Assembly: GCF_900107855.1 (NCBI RefSeq)
Contig: NZ_FNRJ01000014.1
Location: 1-64,000, forward strand
Direction: 5' to 3'
From: Marinobacterium iners DSM 11526
GTDB taxonomy: Bacteria > Pseudomonadota > Gammaproteobacteria > Pseudomonadales > Balneatricaceae
Length of the DNA: 64,000 nucleotides
The translations under genes and the position numbers were made by a program. Numbering within the stretch: position 1 is the stretch's first letter; each line of letters begins with the position of its first letter. Below, in pieces: positions 1 through 7,685 of the stretch. The notes beneath the pieces were generated by a model, which ran no database searches, was not told the origin of the DNA, and saw only the letters and a program-made list of their open reading frames with translations.

Positions 1-206
1 AACAGGCGGGAAAATCGTTCAGTATCAGGTAACTATGGTCTGGCCGTTGCAGGATAACACGCACGGCAAAGCTGCAAAACGCGCATGCTCGTTTTCACCG
101 GAAGAGAATGACTGTGGTATCTCGATTTCTTCTTTCTCTTCAGGTGCTTACGACAACGTTCCTAGTCTTCGACTGAGATTAAATATGCGCATGCACAGTA
201 TTATAA
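1..206. repeat. Imperfect long repeat, copy 1 (partner at 13194-13400)
   Basis: This non-coding stretch matches 13194-13400 almost throughout, including a shared opening AACAGGC, the block CTGGCCGTTGCAGGATA, the block AATGACTGTGGTATCTCGA and a shared end ATATGCGCATG. The copies differ by scattered substitutions and a few indels, so they are old paralogues and not an assembly duplicate. Each opens with AAC followed shortly by AAAATCGTTC, as the 5' half of the attC-like site at 15724 does. The window starts inside or at the edge of this copy, so its left end is unknown. Confidence 0.75.
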
Positions 207-246
207 TTTTATGAGTCACCCAAGGATTTAGGGATTGCCAAGTTTT

Positions 247-1212
247 ATGAAAAAGCATAAGCAAATTAAACGAAATCATCATTATGTTTGGAGTTTTTAT
301 CTAAAGAGTTGGGCGACAGATAACAATATATTCTATATATCAAAAAAAGGTAAAATTGCTTGTGATAGCGTCAAAGGGCTTGCAAGAGAAACTGACTTCT
401 ACAAGATAAGCAAGCTAAATCATATGGATATAGAGTTTATAAAGAAAATTTCGGCGAGCTCGCCGCAGTTTCTTCAAGAAATTCATATGTCACACCTAGA
501 TGATTTTATAAAACTATCAAATGTATCGAGTTTCATTTCTAGGGTAAAACATGTTCCAGAGGAGATTTTGTCTGTTCAGAAGGCAATAGAACACAATAGC
601 TTGGAGAATCTGCATTCTTTTATTGAAGACACCGCGGTCGAAGTAATCTCAAATTTGGCACAAGGCAATTCCGAATGTCTAATGTCAAAAGATAACATGA
701 TTGCGTTTTGTTCATATGTCGGTCATCAAATGTCGAGAACAAAATCTTTTAAAGAAAAGTCGATGAGGGCCATTAAATCGAATCCAGATATTGGAGTCGA
801 ATACAAAGAGCTCTTAGAGCTCCTTGAAAAAAATTGGTGGTTTTTAAGCTTCATGTTTGGCATAAGTATTGGGTGTAGTTTGTACGAGTCAAAAGATAGG
901 GATAATCATATATTCATTACCAATGATACTGGCCACCCATTTTTAACCAGTGATAATCCTATCATTAATGTGCATTCATCTTTGGCTTCGATTAAAGAAA
1001 GACAGGCACCGGAAAGTGCTGATTTTTATATCCCTTTATCACCTAAATACGCCTATATGATTAATAAATCGGAAGATTATAATCACTTAGCTTACTCAAT
1101 TGGACTTGAAGATGTAAAAATATTCAACGAAAAAATAGTTGATAAATCGTATCGCACTGTATTTGGAAGCTCTGAAGCGGCGTTAAAAACTCATAACAAA
1201 CGCGTCAATTAG
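247..1212 (+). CDS. DUF4238 family protein (cassette gene)
   Basis: A 321-residue protein with the N-terminal signature of DUF4238: RNHHYVWSFYLKSWA near residues 8-22 corresponds to the family's NHHYVPxFYLxxF block. Near the C terminus are FLTSDNPII and FYIPLSPKYAYMI, also typical of the family. DUF4238 has no established biochemical function. No membrane segment or signal peptide is evident. I chose ATG 247 because the family block starts soon after it; a TTG at 235 with AAGGA eight bases upstream would add four residues. The gene ends inside the attC site that follows it, as in many cassettes, and its AT-rich codon use differs from the housekeeping genes further right. Confidence 0.8.
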   Translation: MKKHKQIKRNHHYVWSFYLKSWATDNNIFYISKKGKIACDSVKGLARETDFYKISKLNHMDIEFIKKISASSPQFLQEIHMSHLDDFIKLSNVSSFISRVKHVPEEILSVQKAIEHNSLENLHSFIEDTAVEVISNLAQGNSECLMSKDNMIAFCSYVGHQMSRTKSFKEKSMRAIKSNPDIGVEYKELLELLEKNWWFLSFMFGISIGCSLYESKDRDNHIFITNDTGHPFLTSDNPIINVHSSLASIKERQAPESADFYIPLSPKYAYMINKSEDYNHLAYSIGLEDVKIFNEKIVDKSYRTVFGSSEAALKTHNKRVN

Positions 1213-1251
1213 GACGCTAGCAAGCTCGCGCCTATTACGCGGGCGTTATAC
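1191..1251 (+). repeat. attC site, canonical short form
   Basis: The site opens TCATAAC inside the end of the DUF4238 gene and closes GTTATAC. The outer boxes are inversely related and the centre can fold. Its length of 61 bp is within the usual attC range. The AAC to GTT orientation shows that cassettes read on the + strand. Confidence 0.75.
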
Positions 1252-1269
1252 TTCAAGAAAGTGTGTGCC

Positions 1270-1749
1270 ATGGAATACGAAGGCTATTTAACAAAAGAAG
1301 AAGTATTGGAGAGAATTGAAAATGCATTTCCGTTCGTGGAAAGGCCATCGGAAGATGACCTTTATGTATATGACGAGTCCGATAGAATGCGGAAAATCAT
1401 AAGTTCTGGTATATCTAAATTTCGAGAGCCAGAACTTCCTTATGAAGGCGTAATGGTTTTGTACGATGAATTTTCTACTATAAGCCAGAAAGCCGTCATT
1501 TGGCTGCTTCCGTCAATGCTAAGAATTATAATAAAAGAACGAGATCTGTCTGAAAATCTTCATTGGTTTCTGCCGTCATACTTTGAACACTTGGATTTAA
1601 ATAGCCCTGATTCAGCATATAATTTTTCCTGGCTATCTCGGCAGCAGTTGTCTGCATTAAATTGCCTATTTGAGTACATGTCCGAAAAATACGATGGGTC
1701 AACTGGCTATGCACAAGAGAAATTACGAGAGATTGAGCAAAAGATATAA
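1270..1749 (+). CDS. Hypothetical cassette protein, possibly DUF6714-like
   Basis: An acidic soluble protein of 159 residues. The layout (an N-terminal IENAFPFVERP segment, then VLYDEFSTISQKAVIWLLPSML, then WFLPSYFEHL and a C-terminal LSRQQLSALNCLFEYM) recalls DUF6714 proteins, but that match is from memory of the family pattern and is weak. No catalytic motif is visible. ATG 1270 is preferred to GTG 1261 because AAGAAAG lies about 10 bases upstream and the first residues before it look like attC flank. The stop codon lies in the first box of the following attC, which an IS110-type element interrupts. Confidence 0.6.
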   Translation: MEYEGYLTKEEVLERIENAFPFVERPSEDDLYVYDESDRMRKIISSGISKFREPELPYEGVMVLYDEFSTISQKAVIWLLPSMLRIIIKERDLSENLHWFLPSYFEHLDLNSPDSAYNFSWLSRQQLSALNCLFEYMSEKYDGSTGYAQEKLREIEQKI

Positions 1750-1777
1750 CAAGTAGCTGTGGTGTCTAGTTAAATAT

Positions 1778-2952
<1,175 letters not shown>

Positions 2953-3059
2953 CAAGGTGCTGTAGTCGCTGCGCTGGGACCTCCGTTACGCTGCGCTTCA
3001 CTACGGCCCCTAAGCACGGCGTTATGTGTCCTAGTGAGCTACGAGTCTCGGAACAATAA

Positions 3060-3332
3060 ATGATGCCTGCGAAGAAAACAGAAGTGAGGAAAGCGGCCGG
3101 AAAGCTAGTTTCAGCGATTCAGAAAGAATGGGGCGATGAACTAGGTGATCCTGGCGCAGTGCTAAGTGAAACTGTAATGCACAATTGCCACGCCCTCCTT
3201 CACGCGAATACAGCTGAAGAATTGCAAAAAATATTAAATGGTCGCAGTGTCGAGGAATTTCTCGGTATACATTGGGTAAAAGCTCACCCCACGGTAAAGC
3301 CTTTTATCCGTAAACTGGAGTCGGCGTGTTGA
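3060..3332 (+). CDS. Small hypothetical cassette protein
   Basis: A basic, soluble protein of 90 residues beginning MMPAKKTEVRKAAGKL. The body is largely helical by composition, with a conserved-looking middle (LSETVMHNCHALLHA) and a C-terminal WVKAHPTVKPFIRKLE segment. I do not recognise a named family. The start is ATG 3060, or the adjacent ATG 3063; there is no clear Shine-Dalgarno sequence. It sits between two attC sites, which is the main support for its being a real cassette gene. Confidence 0.65.
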   Translation: MMPAKKTEVRKAAGKLVSAIQKEWGDELGDPGAVLSETVMHNCHALLHANTAEELQKILNGRSVEEFLGIHWVKAHPTVKPFIRKLESAC

Positions 3333-3339
3333 GTAAAAC

Positions 3340-3429
3340 ACATAACAAATTTCAGCACGCAAAGCGCCGCTGCGCGGCTCGGACCTCCTTACGCTGCGCC
3401 TCAGTCGGCCCGTGTGCAAGGCGTTAGGT
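3340..3429 (+). repeat. attC site
   Basis: Runs from ACATAAC to GTTAGGT, 90 bp. CAGCACG near the 5' box is complementary to CGTGTGC near the 3' box, matching the L boxes of attC. The GC-rich centre contains GCTGCGC and GCGGCTC and can fold. It ends six bases before the next gene's ATG. Confidence 0.8.
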
Positions 3430-3434
3430 TTACG

Positions 3435-4034
3435 ATGCGGCTACCTACGTTTACAGAGTCTCTATTCGGAGCTTCCCTCTTCTTTCTTTGTTGCTACTTG
3501 GCTGCCTTTAACTATGAACTCCTTGGCAGAGATAAAGTTTGCAGCATTGATCTTCTAACAACGAACGAAGGGGCATGCTTGGTAAACCCAGGGGTTACTT
3601 CTGAGTTCAGGCTGATCGTAAATTTCGGAGGTGATATTGATACTGTTACCACCAAAGTACCGGTGTCGATACATATCACTTCAGAAACTTACGAATACTC
3701 CAAAACCAATATAATTCAAAAATCTGCAATTACTGGTGCGGGTAGGAGGTACTATCAGACCTTAAACTACGGCGACTTCAAAATATCAAAGAACGAAGAA
3801 ACAGAAATTCTTCTGAAGGCAGGAGCAGGTGTTGAGAATCTACGCTTATTCAAAGCCCAAATAGTACCAAGCCTTAGCAACATCTATATTTATACATTCG
3901 CCATGCTGTTCTTGTTATTCTTATTTCTTTCAATTTTTTTACGCAAGAAAATATTTTTACAAAGATACGGAAAACCAATTCCATATATTCTTTACTTTTT
4001 CGTAGCACTTATAGCGTTAACATGGAATATTTAA
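3435..4034 (+). CDS. Hypothetical membrane protein (cassette gene)
   Basis: A protein of 199 residues starting MRLPTFTESLF. A hydrophobic segment near residues 8-27 would anchor the N terminus. An extracytoplasmic domain of about 120 residues (TTNEGACLVNPG to LRLFKAQIVP) follows, then two closely spaced membrane helices near 150-170 and 182-198. No family is recognised. I placed the start at ATG 3435 because codons further upstream lie inside the attC. The topology suggests an envelope protein with a periplasmic loop; the function is unknown. Confidence 0.7.
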   Translation: MRLPTFTESLFGASLFFLCCYLAAFNYELLGRDKVCSIDLLTTNEGACLVNPGVTSEFRLIVNFGGDIDTVTTKVPVSIHITSETYEYSKTNIIQKSAITGAGRRYYQTLNYGDFKISKNEETEILLKAGAGVENLRLFKAQIVPSLSNIYIYTFAMLFLLFLFLSIFLRKKIFLQRYGKPIPYILYFFVALIALTWNI

Positions 4035-4035
4035 A

Positions 4036-4125
4036 ACCTAACAAAGCCGTCAACGTTCAGCCCAGCTTTGCTGGGCTTGGACCTTCGCTACTACGCAGCT
4101 TCGGCCCGTTACGGCGACGTTAGGG
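4036..4125 (+). repeat. attC site
   Basis: Runs from ACCTAAC to GTTAGGG, 90 bp. Internal GCCCAGC/GCTGGGC complementarity gives a strong hairpin. The site separates the membrane protein gene from a cassette that was then hit by the IS5-type element. Confidence 0.8.
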
Positions 4126-4130
4126 AACGT

Positions 4131-4157
4131 ATGAACAAGTCCCACCAGCGCCATTAA
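4131..4157 (+). pseudogene. Start of a cassette gene cut by the IS5 insertion
   Basis: Six bases after the attC is an ATG followed by only seven more codons (AAC AAG TCC CAC CAG CGC CAT) and a stop. This is the usual place for a cassette start codon, so I read it as the 5' end of a gene whose body was lost when the IS5-type element entered. The cassette remnant would continue at about 5236-5307, where no readable protein is left. Confidence 0.35.
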
Positions 4158-5235
4158 AACTGCATTTTCTCTGTGCTGGGGCTCATAAAATGCGCACGTC
4201 CGCCTCTTTTAACCAACTGCAACCGACTTTTCAGGCAGTACAGACGGATTAACCCTGTGCTCTCAACATCTGGTCCACCCGCACAACATTGGCCAGCGCG
4301 AACAGCATGGCCAGCTTGCTGTCGTTTTTCTTCAGGCCACGGTAACGGGCTTTCACGAAGCCGAACTGGCACTTGATGATCCGGAACGGATGCTCAACTT
4401 TCGCACGGATGCTGGCTTTCAGATACTCGGTGCGGATTCTGACCTTATTGATCCGAGGGTGTTTTTTCAGGGTCTTCAGCTTCCCTGGCTGTTCAGCGAT
4501 GTACCAATCCGCACTGACATCTTTCAGCTCATCTCGCTTTTCGGCGCCCCGGTAACCCGCATCAGCAAAGATGAATGCTTCTTCACCGTGCAGTAGCTGG
4601 TCAGCCTGATTGAGATCGTGCTCGTTTACGGCAGTTGTACTGAAACTGTGTGTGATACCGGTGCGGGCATCCACACCTATGTGAGCTTTCAAGCCGAAAT
4701 GCCACTGGTTGCCTTTTTTGGTCTGATACATCTCCGGATATCGCTCGCCCGTTTTGTTCTTGGTGGAGCTGGGGCTTCGATGATAGTAGCATCAACCAGC
4801 GAGCCTTCTTTAAGAAGGACACCGGCCTCAGACAGCCATTGGTTCACTTCTTCAAAAACCTGTCGGGCCAAGCCTTGGCGTTCGAGCAAGTGCCGGAACT
4901 TCAGAATGGTGGTGTGATCGGGAATGGCTTTATCCAGTGACAAGCCTGCGAACAGCCGCATTGAGGCAATCTCGTACAGTGCATCTTCCATCGCTGGGTC
5001 ACTGAGGTTGTACCATTGCTGCATACAATGAATCCGCAGTATAGTGGACAAGGGGTACGGCCGACGGTCGTTTCCAGCCTTGGGATAGTGGGGCTCGATA
5101 ACGGCTTCGAGACGCGCCCATGGAATCAGCTTGTCCATTCGGCCCAGGAGTTTCTCCTTGCGGGTCTGACAGCGCTTGTTGCTGAACTCGCTGTCCGAGA
5201 ATGTAAGTTGCTGATCCATCTGATGCGTCCTCGAT
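4158..5235 (-). mobile_element. IS5 family insertion sequence (frameshifted)
   Basis: About 1.1 kb containing an IS5-type transposase on the - strand. The terminal inverted repeats could not be made out, so the edges are estimates from the end of the interrupted cassette start on the left and the leader of the transposase on the right. A degraded second copy of the same element lies at 7078-7605, on the opposite strand. Confidence 0.6.
4249..5219 (-). pseudogene. IS5 family transposase, split by a -1 base frameshift
   Basis: The 5' part (start 5219) encodes [12 protein letters not shown], the N-terminal DUF772 domain and [11 protein letters not shown] with the first catalytic Asp. The 3' part resumes near 4731 with [27 protein letters not shown] (second Asp) and [10 protein letters not shown] (Glu). 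Reading shifts around 4770, where the - strand has GCCCCAGC; the related copy at 7405 has a run of five C. Adding one C joins the halves into a full DDE transposase of roughly 320 residues. So this is a recent single-base loss and the product is inactive, unless the ribosome slips there. Confidence 0.8.
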
Positions 5236-5307
5236 TATGTGCAGTCAGCATTATCCCATGTGGCGAACTTGATCACACCTTCCCTAGGCTGGGGAGAAGG
5301 CTCAATG

Positions 5308-5390
5308 AGTATCAAGGCCAAGCAGAGCGACCCATTTTCCGTTCCGCCTTTGGCTCCACTACAAATGGTCGCCTGTTGGCGGCGTTATGC
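5308..5390 (+). repeat. attC site with degenerate first box
   Basis: The 3' box GTTATGC is at 5384-5390. CAGAGCGACCCATTT near the 5' end pairs with AAATGGTCGCCTG near the 3' end. The first box reads GTATCAAGG in place of an AACAAGG type, so recombination at this end may be impaired. Confidence 0.6.
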
Positions 5391-5393
5391 AGA

Positions 5394-5735
5394 ATGATGA
5401 ACTGGTCAATCACTAAAAAATTATCAGGTGGAGCGCTGACATTGATCGGTTTGGCAGTGTTGGCAGATATCCTCGTTGCATTGTTCATCGGGCGTAGTGC
5501 GCTGACCGCTGAATCTGTTGGTTGCTATCTTACTGATGCAATGGTGATTGGTTTTCACTGTCAGGGGTTTTGGGCATCCGACAGTGTGTCGGTCTGGCTC
5601 AACCTTCCAGCGTGGGCGGTCTACGGGCTAATGTTCGCGCCCTATAGCTTGAAAGCGACCATTCTGGCTATTTTGGTATGGCTGCCGCTAATCATATTCA
5701 TCGTGGCGTCTCGCAAGGTGGCTCAACGCGCATAA
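5394..5735 (+). CDS. Small hypothetical membrane protein (cassette gene)
   Basis: A protein of 113 residues beginning MMNWSITKKLSGGALTLIG. Three hydrophobic segments are visible: about 11-29, a region around the PAWAVYGLMFAPYS stretch (70-85), and 88-106. A short loop between the first two holds two Cys (GCYLTDAM and GFHCQGF) that could form a disulphide outside the membrane. No family is recognised. The start follows the attC box by three bases (ATG 5394, or the next codon). Confidence 0.65.
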   Translation: MMNWSITKKLSGGALTLIGLAVLADILVALFIGRSALTAESVGCYLTDAMVIGFHCQGFWASDSVSVWLNLPAWAVYGLMFAPYSLKATILAILVWLPLIIFIVASRKVAQRA

Positions 5736-5764
5736 CAAGGCGCAGCAGTGCTTCGGCGTTAGAT
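5730..5764 (+). repeat. Very short attC remnant
   Basis: GCATAAC and GTTAGAT are only 35 bp apart, with GGCGCAGCAGTGCTTCGGC between them. Both outer boxes are good, but the inner pairing boxes seem to have been deleted, so this is probably not a working site. Confidence 0.55.
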
Positions 5765-5796
5765 GCCAGTAGAGGTCCTACCTTCGTTTCTGTTTC

Positions 5797-5812
5797 GTCA
5801 ACATTTGTTGAC
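5797..5812. promoter_or_regulatory. Palindromic operator 1 upstream of the HTH gene
   Basis: GTCAAC-ATTT-GTTGAC is a perfect dyad with a 4-base centre. Its core is the same as that of the second dyad 28 bp downstream (centre to centre), a spacing of nearly three helical turns that suits cooperative binding by a dimeric repressor. The obvious candidate is the HTH protein encoded directly after. Confidence 0.6.
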
Positions 5813-5820
5813 AGCCTCCT

Positions 5821-5844
5821 ATTCGTCAACTATTGTTGACGAAT
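5821..5844. promoter_or_regulatory. Palindromic operator 2, overlapping the HTH start codon
   Basis: Arms ATTCGTCAAC and GTTGACGAAT are perfectly complementary around TATT. The ATG at 5843 lies in the right arm, so a bound protein, or a hairpin in the RNA, would cover the translation start. This suggests autoregulation of the HTH/Clp-N pair. Confidence 0.6.
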
Positions 5845-6082
5845 GACAGAGATAAAATCACTTCCATCACCGAACAACCCCGAAGACGCGCTCGTTGCTG
5901 TAGTTGCGCTTCGCCGTATGGCAGATAAGTTGGAAAGAAAAGCCGTCAAAGAAGCTATTGCCCAAGGATGGAGTTGGTCACAGGTCGCTGAAGCACTGGG
6001 CGTTTCAAAGCAAGCAGCTCATAAACGCCACGCAGCATACATTCAGAACACAACGGGTCGAAAAGGGAAAAGTAATGTTTAA
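5843..6082 (+). CDS. Small helix-turn-helix protein
   Basis: A protein of 79 residues. Residues 24-65 (RRMADKLERKAVKEAIAQGW, then SWSQVAEALGVSKQAAHKRH) form a compact HTH of the kind often encoded next to Clp-N proteins; QVAEALGVSKQAAHKRH is the recognition part. It probably binds the two GTCAAC/GTTGAC dyads just upstream, one of which overlaps its own start. The downstream Clp-N gene begins 8 bases before this one's stop, so the two are translated together. The whole unit lies between attC sites and so is a two-gene cassette with its own control region. Confidence 0.8.
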   Translation: MTEIKSLPSPNNPEDALVAVVALRRMADKLERKAVKEAIAQGWSWSQVAEALGVSKQAAHKRHAAYIQNTTGRKGKSNV

Positions 6083-6581
6083 ACGTCTTCTATTACGTTT
6101 TCGAGATATGAAAACCATTGGAAAATTAATACCCGGAGCAGATGAACAGGCAAATATCATGGGTGAAGAAAAACCCGGTGCTGAGCACTTTGTCCTCTCT
6201 GCGCTCTGTTTAGAAGACGGTACGGCTAAGCGAGCATTTAACAAATTAGGAATCGATTCCAAAAAATTCCAAAATGCCATTAAAGCGCAGTATGATGACG
6301 CGCTAAGCTCTGTCGGTATCAGTGAGCAAGTTACTGAGATTGAACCTGAGCCTATAAAATCAGACAAAATCCTCCACGACTCGCAGCCTTCAGGCCAAGA
6401 TCTAATAAAATCTCTTTATACGTTAAAAAAAGAGGATAAAACTCGTCCTCTACAAGGAGCCCATGTAATAATCGTGGCTGCTTCCATAGAGTATGGTGTG
6501 GTACCGAGGGCGTTTAAAGTTCTGGGGGTTGACAGAGAATCGCTAGCCAAAGCAGCTAGAGACGAGCTCGTCTCGATATAG
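6075..6581 (+). CDS. Clp N-terminal (ClpA/ClpB-N) domain protein
   Basis: A protein of 168 residues holding two Clp-N repeats without any AAA+ ATPase module. The first repeat contains PGAEHFVLSALCLEDGTAKRAFNKLGID (split here only by description) near residues 33-60; the second contains QGAHVIIVAASIEYGVV and FKVLGVD near 122-150. In ClpA/ClpC this domain receives substrates and adaptors, so a free copy could bind a protein and regulate it or compete with the chaperone. ATG 6075 is chosen because AAAAGGGAAAAG precedes it and it overlaps the HTH gene stop. The pairing with a small HTH is seen widely in bacteria; its role is unknown. Confidence 0.8.
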   Translation: MFKRLLLRFRDMKTIGKLIPGADEQANIMGEEKPGAEHFVLSALCLEDGTAKRAFNKLGIDSKKFQNAIKAQYDDALSSVGISEQVTEIEPEPIKSDKILHDSQPSGQDLIKSLYTLKKEDKTRPLQGAHVIIVAASIEYGVVPRAFKVLGVDRESLAKAARDELVSI

Positions 6582-6595
6582 TATGAAGCAAATTG

Positions 6596-6674
6596 CATCT
6601 AATAAAGCCAGCCAGAGGGACACAAAAACCGTCGCTTCGCTCTTGTTTTCGTTCCCCTGCTGGCGGCGTTAAGT
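6596..6674 (+). repeat. attC site with one imperfect box
   Basis: Runs from CATCTAAT (AAT in place of AAC) to GTTAAGT. GCCAGCCAGAGGGA near the 5' side is complementary to TCCCCTGCTGGC near the 3' side, giving a long stem. Confidence 0.65.
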
Positions 6675-6687
6675 TTCAAGGAAAAGC

Positions 6688-7059
6688 ATGAATCAGTACG
6701 TCAAGGGAACAATATTTGGCTTGGTCATCACCATAGGATTGGGAATTGTTGGCTATCTTGCGGTGGTTTTCTACCTCATTTCACAAGGCTTCGATGAAAG
6801 CAATGAAATCATTGATGTCATTAGGTCGAAAAACGCTATGTATTGGTCTACGCCATACACCTTGCTAGTCACAATATTAGGAGTCTGGCTGGGTGTTAGA
6901 AAAATCGATTCAAGAGTCTACTTTGTAGCTGCCATCATAGTGTTGCTCACAGCTTTATCTGTCACATCTGGCCCCCTCAAAATAATGAGTATCCACATGA
7001 ATTATATTCCAATTATTTTGGGTGGAATTTTAGGGGGGTATGCCGGAGCGAAAACTTAA
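6688..7059 (+). CDS. Hypothetical four-helix membrane protein (cassette gene)
   Basis: A protein of 123 residues that is almost entirely membrane-embedded, with hydrophobic segments near 8-33, 55-71, 78-93 and 104-121. The last is glycine-rich (IILGGILGGYAGAKT). A short acidic loop (DESNEIIDVIRSKN) separates the first two. No named family is recognised. AAGGAAAAGC just before ATG 6688 is a fair ribosome binding site. The attC box ACTTAAC overlaps the stop codon. Confidence 0.7.
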   Translation: MNQYVKGTIFGLVITIGLGIVGYLAVVFYLISQGFDESNEIIDVIRSKNAMYWSTPYTLLVTILGVWLGVRKIDSRVYFVAAIIVLLTALSVTSGPLKIMSIHMNYIPIILGGILGGYAGAKT

Positions 7060-7077
7060 CAAAGGGGTGAAGCTGTT
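7054..7077 (+). repeat. 5' half of an attC site, truncated by an IS5 remnant
   Basis: ACTTAAC followed by AAAGGGGTGAAG has the look of an attC left half. The right half is missing and IS5 transposase sequence begins at about 7078. Confidence 0.5.
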
Positions 7078-7605
7078 ATCGAACCTCATTACCCCAAGCC
7101 CGGCAATGGCCGCCGGTCGTTCTCCTTGTCCACCATACTGCGGATTCATTGTATGCAGCAATGGTACAACCTCAGTGATCCGGCCATGGAGGATGCACTG
7201 TATGAAATTGCTTCCATGCGCCTGTTTGCTCGGTTGTCATTGGATAAAGCAATTCCCGATTACACCACCATCTTGAACTTCCGCCATCTTTTGGAACGCC
7301 ACGGGCTAGCTCGGCAGGTTTTTGAGGAGATGAACCAATAGCTGTCTGAAGCCGGTGTCCTTCTGAAAAAGGGCTCACTGGTTGATGCCACTATCATCGA
7401 AGCCCCCTGCTCCACCAAGAACAAAACGTACGAGCATGCCCGCACCGGCATCACACACAGTTTCAGTACAACTGCCGCAAACGAGCACGATCTCAAGCTG
7501 AAGACACTGAAAAAGCGCCCTCGGATCAATAAGGTCAGAATCCGCACAGAGTATCTGAAGACCAGTCTTCGTGCGAAAAATGAGGAAGCTAAACGTGAAG
7601 GCTGA
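7078..7605 (+). pseudogene. Decayed IS5 family transposase remnant
   Basis: Translation on the + strand matches the transposase at 4249-5219 from its PHYPKxGNxRR segment onward. The copy lacks the first 40 or so residues, has an in-frame TAG at 7339-7341 after VFEEMNQ, and carries internal deletions. One removes the segment between NKT and the ITHSFSTTA block; another removes the segment with the second catalytic Asp. It ends early after RAKNEEAKREG. It cannot make an enzyme. It retains a five-C run where the first copy has lost a base. Confidence 0.85.
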
Positions 7606-7685
7606 AAGTTGTCTGATATGCGATGGTGACTTTGAATGAGAGAAAATGCCATTGAAGGAATACCATTATGACTCAGTCTATAAAA

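Noticed and set aside
4700-4800. Programmed frameshift in the IS5 transposase
   Set aside because: Only the C-run changes frame, and the second copy has the full-length run, so a deletion is simpler. There is no A-rich slippery motif.
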